This document shows, piece by piece, positions 26,828 through 35,477 of a DNA stretch of 64,000 bases (its first letter is position 1; each line of letters starts with the position of its first letter). This stretch comes from SLRI01 sp964402505 (lineage in GTDB: Bacteria; Pseudomonadota; Alphaproteobacteria; Geminicoccales; Geminicoccaceae). The notes beneath the pieces are model-generated. The model saw only the letters and a list, made by a program, of their open reading frames with translations, made no database searches and was not told the DNA's origin. The stretch spans positions 1 through 64,000 of the forward strand of contig CAYOCP010000024.1 in assembly GCA_964402505.1 (NCBI GenBank), read 5' to 3'. The position numbers and the translations under genes were made by a program.

Positions 26828-27256
26828 ATGGGCAGCACCGACCAGGACTACGTGCTCGAGCGGCAGGTCGGTTACCTGCTGCGGCGGGCCAATCAGCGCC
26901 ACGCGGCGCTCTTCGCCCGGCATTTCGCCGCTTTCGACCTGACGCCGCTGCAGTTCGCCGTGCTGATGAAGCTTCTGGCCTCGGGTCCCCTGTCGCAGAA
27001 CCACCTGGGCCGGCTCACCGCCATGGACCCCAACACGGCCCAAGGTGTCATCCAACGTCTCCTGCGGCGCCAACTGGTGGCGCGCCGGCCGAGCCCGGAG
27101 GACCGGCGGCGCAAGCTTCTTTCGCTCACCGAGACGGGCCTGGCGCTGGCCGCCCGGTTGACGGTCGAGGGCAAGGCGATCAGCGAGGCGACCCTCGCGC
27201 CATTGACGGCGCGGGAACGCCAGCAACTCCTGGTCCTGCTAACCAAGCTCGTCTGA
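26828..27256 (+). CDS. MarR-family transcriptional regulator
   Basis: The 142-residue protein has a winged-helix core. Helices near residues 35-75 include FDLTPLQFAVLMKLLASGPLSQNHLGRLTAMDPNT (spread over the recognition helix), and the wing has RRPSPEDRRRKLLSLTETG near 90-108. These are typical MarR features. It probably represses the preceding efflux gene and responds to an aromatic ligand, as MarR proteins often do. The start ATG at 26828 is used because the longer in-frame stretch upstream runs through the transporter gene. Confidence 0.88.
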   Translation: MGSTDQDYVLERQVGYLLRRANQRHAALFARHFAAFDLTPLQFAVLMKLLASGPLSQNHLGRLTAMDPNTAQGVIQRLLRRQLVARRPSPEDRRRKLLSLTETGLALAARLTVEGKAISEATLAPLTARERQQLLVLLTKLV

Positions 27257-27322
27257 AAACGAAAGCGCGCCGGATCGGCTTGACAGCCGCGCGAGCGAAC
27301 GTCATCGCCTTCCGCAAACGGC

Positions 27323-27350
27323 TTGCGACGGCCGGTTTCGAGGCTATTGT
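27323..27350 (+). promoter_or_regulatory. candidate promoter upstream of korA
   Basis: TTGCGA (27323-27328) and TATTGT (27345-27350) are separated by 16 bp, and the korA ATG is 54 bp further on. The match to a sigma-70 type promoter is partial. Confidence 0.3.
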
Positions 27351-27403
27351 AGGTGTTCTTACGATTTGTCGAGCGGCCCTCGCCACTCGCCGGGAGACTT
27401 GCG

Positions 27404-29263
27404 ATGAACGTGATCAGCCGTCGTACCGGTACCACCGCACCGGTATCGCTGGTCGTCCGCTTCGCCGGCGACAGCGGTGACGGCATGCAGCTTACCGGTG
27501 GCCGGTTCACGCAGGAAGCAGCGCTCGGCGGTGCCGACCTCGCGACGTTTCCGGATTTCCCGGCCGAGATTCGTGCCCCCGTCGGCACGACCTTCGGTGT
27601 TTCCGCCTTCCAGATCCAGTTCGGCGGTCGGCGGGTGCGTACGCCGGGCGACCGGCTCGACGTGCTCGTGGCTCTCAATCCGGCTGCCCTCAAGGTCAAT
27701 ATCGACGACCTTCGGCCAGGCGGCACGCTGATCATCGACACGGCCGCCTTCGTCGACCGCAATTTCAGGAAAGCCGGCTACGACCGCGATCCACGCGAAG
27801 AGCACGATCTCGACGCCTTTCGCCGCCTCGAGATCGACATCACCAAGCTGACCCAGGCCGCCGTCAAGCCCCTGGGCGTCGGCAATCGTGACGCCAACCG
27901 TGCCCGCAACCTCTGGACCCTCGGCCTCGTCCTCTGGCTCACCGGCCGCTCGCGCGCCGCCACGCAGGACTGGATTCGCGAACGCTTCGCCGCCGAGCCC
28001 CTGGTCCGGGACGCAAACCTCGCGGCACTCGACGCGGGCCACGCCTATGGCGAGACGGCCGAGCTGGCGCGTTTGCCGGAAGTGCTGGCTCCGGGCCAAT
28101 CGGCACCCCTGCCGCCGGGCCGCTATCGGACGGTGACGGGGGTGGACGCCCTCTGTTACGGCTTGGTCACGGCGGCACGGCTCTCGGGCATCGACCTCTT
28201 CTACGGCTCCTATCCGATCACTCCCGCCTCCGGCATGCTGCACGCTCTGGCGCGGCTCGGTGCCTTCGGCGTGCGCACCTTCCAGGCCGAGGACGAGATC
28301 GCCGCCATCTGTGCCTCGATCGGCGCCTCCTACGCCGGCCAGCTCGGCGTCACCGGGAGCTCGGGACCGGGCATCGCGCTCAAGATGGAGGCATTGGGTC
28401 TCGCCATCGCCACCGAGCTGCCGCTCGTCGTGATCGACGCGCAGCGCGGTGGGCCATCGACCGGCCTGCCGACGAAGACCGAGCAGTCCGATCTGTTCCA
28501 GGCGGTGCTCGGCCGCAATGCCGACGCTCCGCTCGTCGTCCTGGCGGCAGCCACGCCGGGCGACTGCTTTCCGGTCGCGATCGAGGCCGTGCGGCTCGCG
28601 ATGCGCTACATGACACCGGTCATGCTGCTGACCGACGGCTTTCTCTCCAATGCCAGCGAGCCCTGGCTGATCCCCGACCTCTCCGCGCTCGAGCCCTTCC
28701 CCGTGCGGCAGGGCGCCGACGTGGGGAGTTTCCAGCCCTATGCCCGCGATCCCAAGACGCTGGCCCGGGCCTGGGTGCCGCCCGGAACGCCGGGCCTGCG
28801 CCATCGGATCGGCGGCATCGAGCGATCGCACCGAACTGGCGCCATATCCTACGATCCGGCCAACCACCAGATGATGACCGACTTTCGCCGGACAAAGATC
28901 CTGGGCATCGCCCAGGAGCTGCCGGCGCAGGATCTCGTCGCCGGCGACATGGATGACCGCGTGCTGATCCTCGGCTGGGGCTCGACCTTCGGCGCCATCG
29001 AGAGTGCGGTGGACCGGCTGCGGGCGGATGGGCTCAGCGTGGCGCACGCCCATCTCCGTCACATCTGGCCGCTGCCAGCCAATCTCGGCGACATGCTCAC
29101 CAATTTCGAGCGAGTGCTGGTGCCGGAGCTGAACGCGGGGCAGCTCCACCTGCTGCTGCAGGGGGTCTACGGTTGCCGGCTCGAGAGCTTGACCAAGGTC
29201 GCCGGCAAGCCGTTCACCGCCGCCGAGATCGAAACCCGGGTCAAGATGCTGCTGGAGGCCTGA
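27404..29263 (+). CDS. korA: 2-oxoacid:ferredoxin oxidoreductase, fused gamma/alpha subunit
   Basis: The 619-residue protein joins a gamma domain (first 190 residues, FAGDSGDGMQLTGGRF) to an alpha domain (YGSYPITPASGMLH near 270, FQAEDEIAAICASIGASYAG near 298). The alpha domain also has GGPSTGLPTKTEQSDL near 355. This is the KorA type that oxidises 2-oxoglutarate (or another 2-oxoacid) with CoA and passes electrons to ferredoxin. ATG at 27404 follows GGGAG and is chosen over an earlier frame start. The beta subunit follows 4 bp later. The 2-oxoacid specificity is inferred from the overall type and not proven. Confidence 0.9.
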   Translation: MNVISRRTGTTAPVSLVVRFAGDSGDGMQLTGGRFTQEAALGGADLATFPDFPAEIRAPVGTTFGVSAFQIQFGGRRVRTPGDRLDVLVALNPAALKVNIDDLRPGGTLIIDTAAFVDRNFRKAGYDRDPREEHDLDAFRRLEIDITKLTQAAVKPLGVGNRDANRARNLWTLGLVLWLTGRSRAATQDWIRERFAAEPLVRDANLAALDAGHAYGETAELARLPEVLAPGQSAPLPPGRYRTVTGVDALCYGLVTAARLSGIDLFYGSYPITPASGMLHALARLGAFGVRTFQAEDEIAAICASIGASYAGQLGVTGSSGPGIALKMEALGLAIATELPLVVIDAQRGGPSTGLPTKTEQSDLFQAVLGRNADAPLVVLAAATPGDCFPVAIEAVRLAMRYMTPVMLLTDGFLSNASEPWLIPDLSALEPFPVRQGADVGSFQPYARDPKTLARAWVPPGTPGLRHRIGGIERSHRTGAISYDPANHQMMTDFRRTKILGIAQELPAQDLVAGDMDDRVLILGWGSTFGAIESAVDRLRADGLSVAHAHLRHIWPLPANLGDMLTNFERVLVPELNAGQLHLLLQGVYGCRLESLTKVAGKPFTAAEIETRVKMLLEA

Positions 29264-29267
29264 TGCC

Positions 29268-30281
29268 ATGGCTACCGTGCTCGATCGCCAGACCAAGGAG
29301 CTGACGGCCAAGGACTGGGCCAGCGACCAGGAGGTCCGCTGGTGTCCGGGCTGTGGCGACTACGCCATCCTGAGGGCGGTGCAGAAGACCCTGGTCGATG
29401 TTCGGGCCGATCCCGACCGAACCGTCTTCATTTCCGGCATCGGCTGCGCCGCCCGCTTTCCCTATTATGTCGAATCGTACGGCTTCCACACGATCCACGG
29501 CCGGGCGGCGGCGATCGCCACGGGCGTCAAGCTGGCCAATCCGGAGCTCGATATCTGGGTGGTCTCGGGCGACGGCGACAGCCTCTCGATCGGCGGCAAC
29601 CATCTCCTGCATCTACTGCGTCGCAATGTCGACCTCGTCTATCTCCTGTTCAACAACGAGGTCTACGGCCTGACCAAGGGCCAGGCCTCACCGACCAGCC
29701 CGCGTGGCACGGTGAGCCCCTCCTCGCCGGGTGGCACGCTCGATGCGCCGGTGCACGCGGGCGCTTTCGCGCTCGGTGCGGGTGCCCGCTTCGTTGCGCG
29801 GGTAGCCGACGTGGTGCAGGGTCCGATGGTCGAGGTGCTGACCCGGGCGCGTGGTCATCGCGGCACCAGCTTCGTCGAGATCCTGCAGAACTGCATCGTC
29901 TACAATGACGGTGCGTTCGATGCGGTGACCAACAAGGCGACGGCACCCGAGCACCAACTCTGGTGCCGGCACGGTGAGCCGCTGCTCTTCGCCGATGGTG
30001 CAAAGGGCGTGCGTCTGGTGCCCGAGCGGTTCGCACTTGAAGTCTTCGAGATTGGTGCCGACGGGCTGGGTGAGGAGGCGGCGCTCGTTCACGACGAGAC
30101 CAACCCGATGTTGGCGCAGATGCTGATACGGCTGGACGTGCCAACGGCGCTCGGCGTGATTTTCGCCAGCGAGGCGCCGAGCTACGATGCTGCGTTCAGT
30201 GCCGCGGCACCGCCACGCAAAACGGCTCTCGCCGACCTGCAGCGACAGGTCGCAGGTCGCACCACCTGGGAGATCGTCTAG
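29268..30281 (+). CDS. korB: 2-oxoacid:ferredoxin oxidoreductase, beta subunit
   Basis: The 337-residue thiamine-diphosphate subunit has cluster ligands in WCPGCGDYAIL (about 25-35) and GIGCAARFPYY (about 62). The ThDP/Mg motif is GDGDSLSIGGNHLLH near 102 with FNNEVYGLTKGQ near 130. A further Cys lies in QNCIVYND near 205. It decarboxylates the 2-oxoacid and reduces its [4Fe-4S] cluster. No extra ferredoxin domain is fused, so a separate ferredoxin must be used. The gene ends 108 bp before the molybdenum hydroxylase cluster in the same orientation. Confidence 0.92.
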   Translation: MATVLDRQTKELTAKDWASDQEVRWCPGCGDYAILRAVQKTLVDVRADPDRTVFISGIGCAARFPYYVESYGFHTIHGRAAAIATGVKLANPELDIWVVSGDGDSLSIGGNHLLHLLRRNVDLVYLLFNNEVYGLTKGQASPTSPRGTVSPSSPGGTLDAPVHAGAFALGAGARFVARVADVVQGPMVEVLTRARGHRGTSFVEILQNCIVYNDGAFDAVTNKATAPEHQLWCRHGEPLLFADGAKGVRLVPERFALEVFEIGADGLGEEAALVHDETNPMLAQMLIRLDVPTALGVIFASEAPSYDAAFSAAAPPRKTALADLQRQVAGRTTWEIV

Positions 30282-30294
30282 GCGACCGGCGCGC

Positions 30295-30359
30295 TTGACA
30301 GCGCCGGGGTACAGTTCGACTCTCGTCCCATCACACATGAATTCGGGCGGTGACCCGAA
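30295..30359 (+). promoter_or_regulatory. candidate promoter/operator before the catabolic cluster
   Basis: The 108-bp gap after korB contains TTGACA at 30295-30300 with no strong -10 partner. It also holds a perfect 6-bp inverted repeat with a 6-nt loop (TTCGGG...CCCGAA, 30342-30359), thirty bases before the next ATG. It could be a regulator binding site or an mRNA hairpin. Confidence 0.35.
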
Positions 30360-30388
30360 ATGTGGGGAGGATAGCCGGACGGGCGCGC

Positions 30389-31264
30389 ATGGGAGCCTAT
30401 TACCGCCCCGACACCCTGGATGATGCTCTTCGGCTCCTGGCGACGGGGCCGCTCCTGCCGTTCGCCGGCGGCACGGATGTCCTCCCCGCCGATGCCACGC
30501 GCAGTGCCTGGGGCGAGCCCGCTCTCGACGCGCCGAATGGTGTGGACCTGCTCGACCTTTCCGGCCTTTCGTCGCTTCGTCGCATTGCGGAAGTGGGCGA
30601 GACGGTCGAGATCGGCGCGCTGGTCACCTGGACCGAGGCGCAGCAGGCGCGATTGCCGTCCTGGTTCGACGCCGTGCGACAGGCGGCCTGCCAAGTCGGC
30701 GGCGCGCAGATCCAGAACCGCGGCACTCTCGCCGGCAATCTCTGCAATGCCTCGCCCGCGGCCGACGGGGTGCCGCCGCTCCTGGCGCTCGACGCAGGCG
30801 TCCGGCTGGCGAGCGCGCGGGGGGTTCGCGAGCTGGCGCTCCGCGAGTTCCTCTTGGGCAACCGGCGCACTGCCCGCGCACCGGACGAGCTCCTGACCCA
30901 TATCGTTGTGCCGAAGCCTCTGGCCGGGGCGCGATCGGTCTTCCTGAAGCTCGGTGCCAGACGTTATCTCGTCATTTCGATCGCCATGGTGGCGATGACG
31001 ATGGCACTCGACGAGAGCGGGCGGATCGTCCTGCTTCGGCTCGCGGTCGGCGCCTGCTCGCCGGTGGCCGCGCGCCTGCACGAGCTCGAGGCGCGGCTTT
31101 CGGGTCTCACACCCCTCGCCGCGGCGGCGGCAATCGAGCTTGCGGATCTCGCGATGTTGACCCCCATCGACGATGTCCGTGCCAGCGGCGCCTACCGGCG
31201 CCATGCGGCGCTCGTGCTGCTGCGCCGGGCCTTGGGCGGCGAGGGGGTGCGAAGGGCCGCATGA
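30389..31264 (+). CDS. molybdenum hydroxylase FAD-binding subunit (NdhF/CoxM-like)
   Basis: The 291-residue protein contains the two FAD-contact motifs of this family: LPFAGGTDVLP near residue 25 and QIQNRGTLAGNLCNASPAADG near 112. The C-terminal CO_deh_flav_C-type domain follows. It takes electrons from the 2Fe-2S centres of the partner subunit. It starts at ATG 30389, and its stop overlaps the next ATG by four bases. Gene order (FAD, then 2Fe-2S plus molybdopterin, then second molybdopterin piece) resembles ndhF-S-L-M of Eubacterium barkeri nicotinate dehydrogenase. Confidence 0.88.
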   Translation: MGAYYRPDTLDDALRLLATGPLLPFAGGTDVLPADATRSAWGEPALDAPNGVDLLDLSGLSSLRRIAEVGETVEIGALVTWTEAQQARLPSWFDAVRQAACQVGGAQIQNRGTLAGNLCNASPAADGVPPLLALDAGVRLASARGVRELALREFLLGNRRTARAPDELLTHIVVPKPLAGARSVFLKLGARRYLVISIAMVAMTMALDESGRIVLLRLAVGACSPVAARLHELEARLSGLTPLAAAAAIELADLAMLTPIDDVRASGAYRRHAALVLLRRALGGEGVRRAA

Positions 31265-33063
31265 GCGCTCTCGTATCCGAGGAGGTCGGTATCGGCTTTC
31301 GGCTGAACGGCCGGTCCGTTTTGGTGGACCTGCCACCGGCGACGCGGTTGAGCCGCGTCCTGCGCCAGACGCTCGGGCTCACCGGGACCAAGGTCGGCTG
31401 CGATGCGGGCGATTGTGGCGCCTGCACCGTGCTGGTCGACGGCCGGCAGGCCTGCGCCTGCCTCCTGCCGCTGGGGCAGATCGAGGGACGGGCGGTGACC
31501 AGCGTCGAAGGGCTCGCCGGTGAGGGGCATCTCGCACGATTGCTGCAGGCTTTCGCCGAGGGCGGGGCCGTGCAGTGCGGCATCTGCACACCCGGCATGC
31601 TGATGGCCGCGGCCGACCTCCTCGGACGCAACGCCCGCCCGACCCGGGCAGAGATCGAGGGAGCGCTCGGCGGCGTGCTCTGCCGCTGCACCGGCTACCG
31701 CCAGATCGTGGCGGCCGTGGTGCGTGCCCTCGAGCCGTCCGCACCCGCCTCGCGGCCCGCCGGCCCCGCCGTGGGTGCCAGGATCGCGCGGCTCGAGGCC
31801 ATGTCGAGAATCGAGGGCAGCGAGCGCTTCGGCGCCGATGGCGTGCCGGCGGATGCGTGGCGGCTGCGCGTGGTCCGCTCGCCCCATGCCCGCGCCCGCT
31901 TCAGCCTCGGCGATCTCGCCGCCATCGAGCGGCGCTATGGCGTGCATGTCCTGGCCGCGGCCGACGTCCCGGGCGTCAACGGTTTCGCCATCTTCCCCGA
32001 CAAGGACCAGCCGGTTCTCGCCGTCGATCACGTGCGCTTCAGGGGTGAGGCGGTGCTCGCCCTGGTCGGGCCCGAGGCGGCGCTGGCCCGCGTCAGGGAC
32101 GCCGAGCTGCCGATAACGTGGGAGCCGCTCGAGCCCGTTGGCTTCGCCTTCGCCCGCACCGGCGAGGCCACCGACATTCATGGAAATCGCCCCGGCAATG
32201 TGCTGACGGAGGGATCGCTCGAGGCGGGCGACGTGGCGGCGGCGCTGGCGGCGGTCAGCGTCACGGCCGAGATCGCCCTCGAGACGAGCTTCGTCGAGCA
32301 CGCCTATATCGAGCCCGAGGCCGGCTGGGCGGTCCGCCTCGGCGATCGTCTCGAGCTCACCGTCACCACGCAGAGTCCCTACATGGACCGTGCGGAGGTG
32401 GCGAACGTTTTGGGCATCGCGCCGGAGCAGGTCAGGATCCGGCCATCGGCCTGCGGCGGCGGCTTCGGCGGCAAGCTCGACGTGGCGGTGCAGCCGCTGC
32501 TCGCCATGGCCGCATGGCGGCTCGGCCGGCCCGTGGCCTGCGTCTACAGCCGCACGGAAAGCATGGCTTCCACCACCAAGCGGCATCCGGCCGCCATCGT
32601 CGCTCGCGCCGGCGCAGATGGGGTAGGGCGGATCACGGCTCTCGACTTCGCCGGCGATTTCGACACCGGCGCCTATGCCTCCTGGGGGCCGACAGTAGCG
32701 GGCAGGATGCCGATCCACAGCCCTGGACCCTACCGTGTCGCCAATCTCCGGGCACGGTCGCGGGCGATCTTGACCAATGCACCACCGAGCGGCGCCTTTC
32801 GCGGCTTCGGCGTGCCGCAGACCTTGCTCGCGGTCGAGCAGGTCTATGACGAGCTGGCGCTGAAGCTCCACCTCGACCCGCTCGAGTTCCGCCTCCTGAA
32901 CGCGCTTCGGCCGGGCGACGCCACGGCCACCGGGCAGGTGCTGGAGAGTGTGGGCATGGTCGAATGCCTCGATGCGCTGCGGCCGCGCTGGCGGGAGCTG
33001 CGGGCGACGCCGCGAGGCACGGGATCGGTGCGGCGGGGCGTCGGCATCGCCGGCGTCTGGTAG
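31261..33063 (+). CDS. molybdenum hydroxylase: 2Fe-2S domain fused to first half of molybdopterin subunit
   Basis: The protein has 600 residues. The first 150 residues hold both 2Fe-2S clusters: Cys47, 52, 55 and 67 (plant type), then Cys106, 109, 141 and 143 (CGIC...CRC). From about 170 on it is the N-terminal half of the xanthine-dehydrogenase-type molybdopterin subunit, with GGGFGGK near 400 and AFRGFGVPQ near 510. It stops at TAG (33061-33063) just after GIAGVW. The frame stays open and homologous beyond, first GCGNTG and then an ATG 18 bp later. Relatives usually read W-Y-G-C-G-N-T at this place, so one codon (TAC/TAT to TAG) separates the two halves. This is either a natural L/M split or a nonsense mutation. 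Confidence 0.85.
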   Translation: MSALVSEEVGIGFRLNGRSVLVDLPPATRLSRVLRQTLGLTGTKVGCDAGDCGACTVLVDGRQACACLLPLGQIEGRAVTSVEGLAGEGHLARLLQAFAEGGAVQCGICTPGMLMAAADLLGRNARPTRAEIEGALGGVLCRCTGYRQIVAAVVRALEPSAPASRPAGPAVGARIARLEAMSRIEGSERFGADGVPADAWRLRVVRSPHARARFSLGDLAAIERRYGVHVLAAADVPGVNGFAIFPDKDQPVLAVDHVRFRGEAVLALVGPEAALARVRDAELPITWEPLEPVGFAFARTGEATDIHGNRPGNVLTEGSLEAGDVAAALAAVSVTAEIALETSFVEHAYIEPEAGWAVRLGDRLELTVTTQSPYMDRAEVANVLGIAPEQVRIRPSACGGGFGGKLDVAVQPLLAMAAWRLGRPVACVYSRTESMASTTKRHPAAIVARAGADGVGRITALDFAGDFDTGAYASWGPTVAGRMPIHSPGPYRVANLRARSRAILTNAPPSGAFRGFGVPQTLLAVEQVYDELALKLHLDPLEFRLLNALRPGDATATGQVLESVGMVECLDALRPRWRELRATPRGTGSVRRGVGIAGVW

Positions 33064-33081
33064 GGCTGCGGCAATACCGGC

Positions 33082-33996
33082 ATGAGCAACCCGTCGAGCC
33101 AACGCGTGAGCCTCATGCGCGACGGCGGGATCATGTTCTGGAACGGCGTGCAGGACATCGGCCAGGGCTCGGGCACGATCATGTCCCAGATTTTGGCGGA
33201 TGCCCTGGGTGTGCCGCTCGAAGCCGTCAGGAGCTCGAGCGCGGATACCGACCTCACGCTCGACTGTGGCAAGACCTCGGCCTCGCGCCAGACCTTCATC
33301 TCCGGCCGGGCGACGCAGCTCGCCGGCGAGGCCTTGCGGTCCCAGCTCCTCAGGCTCGCCAATGCCGGGGCCGACGCCCGGATCGAGCTCGGCCCGGGCT
33401 TAGCTCGGGTGATCGAGGGCGGCCACGAGCGGCGGATCGACCTCGCCTCGTTGCCGCCGGTCGAGGGCGCTGGTCCCGAGGTGGCGCTCGATGCGCGGGC
33501 GACCTTCGATCCGCCCGCGACGCCCGTTCTGGGCAATCGCGGCTCGCCCTACGCCACCTACGGCTTCGGCGCGCAGATCGCTGCGGTCGCGGTCGACATC
33601 GAGCTCGGCACGGTCGAGGTCGAGCGTATCGTCGCCGCCTACGATGTCGGTCGCGCCATCAACCCGGCCCTGGTCGAGGGACAGATCATCGGCGGCGTCG
33701 CGCAGGGTCTCGGTCTCGCGCTCATGGAGGAGTTCATCCCCGGTCGGACCGAGAACCTGCACGACTACCTGATCGCCACGGTCGGCGACGTGCCCGAGGT
33801 GGAGATCCATCTAATCGAGAAGGCGGAGCCGCTCGGGCCGTTCGGCGCCAAGGGCGTGGGCGAGCATGCGCTCATCCCGACAGCACCGGCCATCATGAAC
33901 GCCATTCATCACGCGACGGGCGTGCGGATCGGCAAGATTCCGGCCCTTCCGCATCGCGTCCATGCGGCGCTCGCAGCCGCGGGAGTGAAGCCTTGA
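33082..33996 (+). CDS. molybdenum hydroxylase: second half of molybdopterin subunit (NdhM-like)
   Basis: The 304-residue protein continues the xanthine-dehydrogenase family fold in the same frame as the preceding gene. It has the molybdopterin-contacting DIGQGSGTIMSQ near residue 29. It also has GVGEHALIPTAPAIMNAI near 258, whose Glu (about 261) is the catalytic base of the family. Neither half can work alone. ATG at 33082 has a weak ribosome-binding site, so translation would depend on reinitiation after TAG or on readthrough. The stop overlaps a possible TTG start of the next gene. Confidence 0.82.
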   Translation: MSNPSSQRVSLMRDGGIMFWNGVQDIGQGSGTIMSQILADALGVPLEAVRSSSADTDLTLDCGKTSASRQTFISGRATQLAGEALRSQLLRLANAGADARIELGPGLARVIEGGHERRIDLASLPPVEGAGPEVALDARATFDPPATPVLGNRGSPYATYGFGAQIAAVAVDIELGTVEVERIVAAYDVGRAINPALVEGQIIGGVAQGLGLALMEEFIPGRTENLHDYLIATVGDVPEVEIHLIEKAEPLGPFGAKGVGEHALIPTAPAIMNAIHHATGVRIGKIPALPHRVHAALAAAGVKP

Positions 33997-34001
33997 CCGA
34001 C

Positions 34002-35477
34002 ATGACCGAGCGTTTCGGAGCGCGCGAGGCCGATGGCATCGTGCGGTGCGACGCCTGCCCGGTGCTCTGCCGCATCAGGCCCGGTCGATCCGGCGCCTGC
34101 GGCCGCTACGCCAACGAGGACGGCGCGCTCGTCCGTACCGATCCCGTACTCTTCGCCGAGCGCGTGGGCGACGAGGGCGGAGCGCTGGTGCCGTTCGCCG
34201 AGGGGGAGTGGGACGGTGGGGCCGGTCCACGCGTCGAGACTTTCGTCACCGGCATCGGTGCGGGCACGACCTATCCCGACTACAAGCCGGCACCCTTCAT
34301 CGTCAGCTCGACCTATCGGGGCGTCGACACGGTGACGGTTGTCTCCGAGGGGATCTTCTCCTACTGCGGCTGCAAGGTGAAGATCGACACCGACCGCCAT
34401 CTCGGGCCGGAGCGCAATTCCATCACCGTCGGCAACGAGCCGGTCGGGCACGTGACGACCGCGGAATACGGCTCGCAGATGCTGTCGATCGGCGGCGTGC
34501 ACCATCTTACCGGCACGACCAAGAAAGCCGGCAACGTTACCTGTGATACGCTTTTGAAGCTCTGCGGCGGCGAGCCGGTCGAGCTATGCATCGAGGACGG
34601 CAGCCGCGTCGTCGTCCAGGCGGGGGCGGCGCCGATCGTGAACGGCAAGGCGGAGGAACGGATGCGTGTCGGTTGCGGCTCCGCCACGATCGGTATCTTC
34701 GCGAAGCAATGGCACGGGCAGGTCGACGAGGTGATCGTTCTCGACGACCACATCACCGGGGTTCTCACCGAGCATCAGGCCGGACGCTGCCTCGACATGC
34801 CGCCTTCCGGCATCAGGATCGAGGGCCGCAAGTCCACGCCGGGACGCTATTTCCAGGTCGCCAATCCGGGCCTGGGCTGGGGCGGCACCGACATCACCGA
34901 CCCCTTCAGCGTCATCCGCGGCATCGACCGGAAGCTGGCCTGGCCCGGCATGCGGGTGCTGATCACCTCCACCACGGGCGAGGACGCGGTCTGGTGCGTG
35001 CTGGGCGAGGATTTCCGCCTGCGCGAGGCGGAGATGCCGCGAGCGGTGCGCCGGACGGTGGAGCGTATCGGCGAGAACTGCGAACCTTCCCTCTGCTCCG
35101 TCCTCTTCATGGCCGGAGCCGGAGGCTCGCTGCGCGCCGGCGTGACCGAGAATCCGGTCCTGATCACTCGCTCGGTCAAGGCCGGCGAGACCCGCGTCAC
35201 CATGGGCGGGGCACCCGTCTATGTCTGGCCGGGCGGTGGCATCACGGTGATGGTGGATGTCCAGCGCCTGCCGAAGCACGCCTTCGGCTACGTGCCCACT
35301 CCGGCTCTCGTGGCGCCGATCGAGTTCACCCTGCCGCGCGAGCTCTACACCGCCCTCGGCGGGCATACTGAGCATGTGCAGGAGCTCGACGAGGTGCTCC
35401 GGGCGCATCGGGAAACGGCGCGGCACGAGCCCTGGTCCTCAACCAATCCCTGGCCTCTCGACCGGGTCACGCCATGA
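34002..35477 (+). CDS. hnr: 6-hydroxynicotinate reductase family protein
   Basis: The 491-residue protein begins with a Cys motif (Cys16, 19, 23 and 33 in RCDACPVLCRIRPGRSGAC), likely holding a [4Fe-4S] cluster. The body has FSYCGCKVKIDTDRH near 125, GVHHLTGTTKKAGNVTC near 165 and VMVDVQRLPKHAFGYVPTPA near 420. I recognise it as the family of E. barkeri Hnr (EC 1.3.7.1), which reduces 6-hydroxynicotinate to 1,4,5,6-tetrahydro-6-oxonicotinate with reduced ferredoxin. A TTG nine bases earlier (33993), overlapping the previous stop, is an alternative start. Its position directly behind a molybdenum hydroxylase supports this call. The exact substrate is inferred. Confidence 0.78.
   Translation: MTERFGAREADGIVRCDACPVLCRIRPGRSGACGRYANEDGALVRTDPVLFAERVGDEGGALVPFAEGEWDGGAGPRVETFVTGIGAGTTYPDYKPAPFIVSSTYRGVDTVTVVSEGIFSYCGCKVKIDTDRHLGPERNSITVGNEPVGHVTTAEYGSQMLSIGGVHHLTGTTKKAGNVTCDTLLKLCGGEPVELCIEDGSRVVVQAGAAPIVNGKAEERMRVGCGSATIGIFAKQWHGQVDEVIVLDDHITGVLTEHQAGRCLDMPPSGIRIEGRKSTPGRYFQVANPGLGWGGTDITDPFSVIRGIDRKLAWPGMRVLITSTTGEDAVWCVLGEDFRLREAEMPRAVRRTVERIGENCEPSLCSVLFMAGAGGSLRAGVTENPVLITRSVKAGETRVTMGGAPVYVWPGGGITVMVDVQRLPKHAFGYVPTPALVAPIEFTLPRELYTALGGHTEHVQELDEVLRAHRETARHEPWSSTNPWPLDRVTP

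Noticed and set aside
31261..33996. Selenocysteine or pyrrolysine recoding at the TAG
   Set aside because: Selenocysteine uses TGA, and nothing in the window suggests pyrrolysine genes. A split gene, a nonsense mutation or simple amber suppression is more economical.
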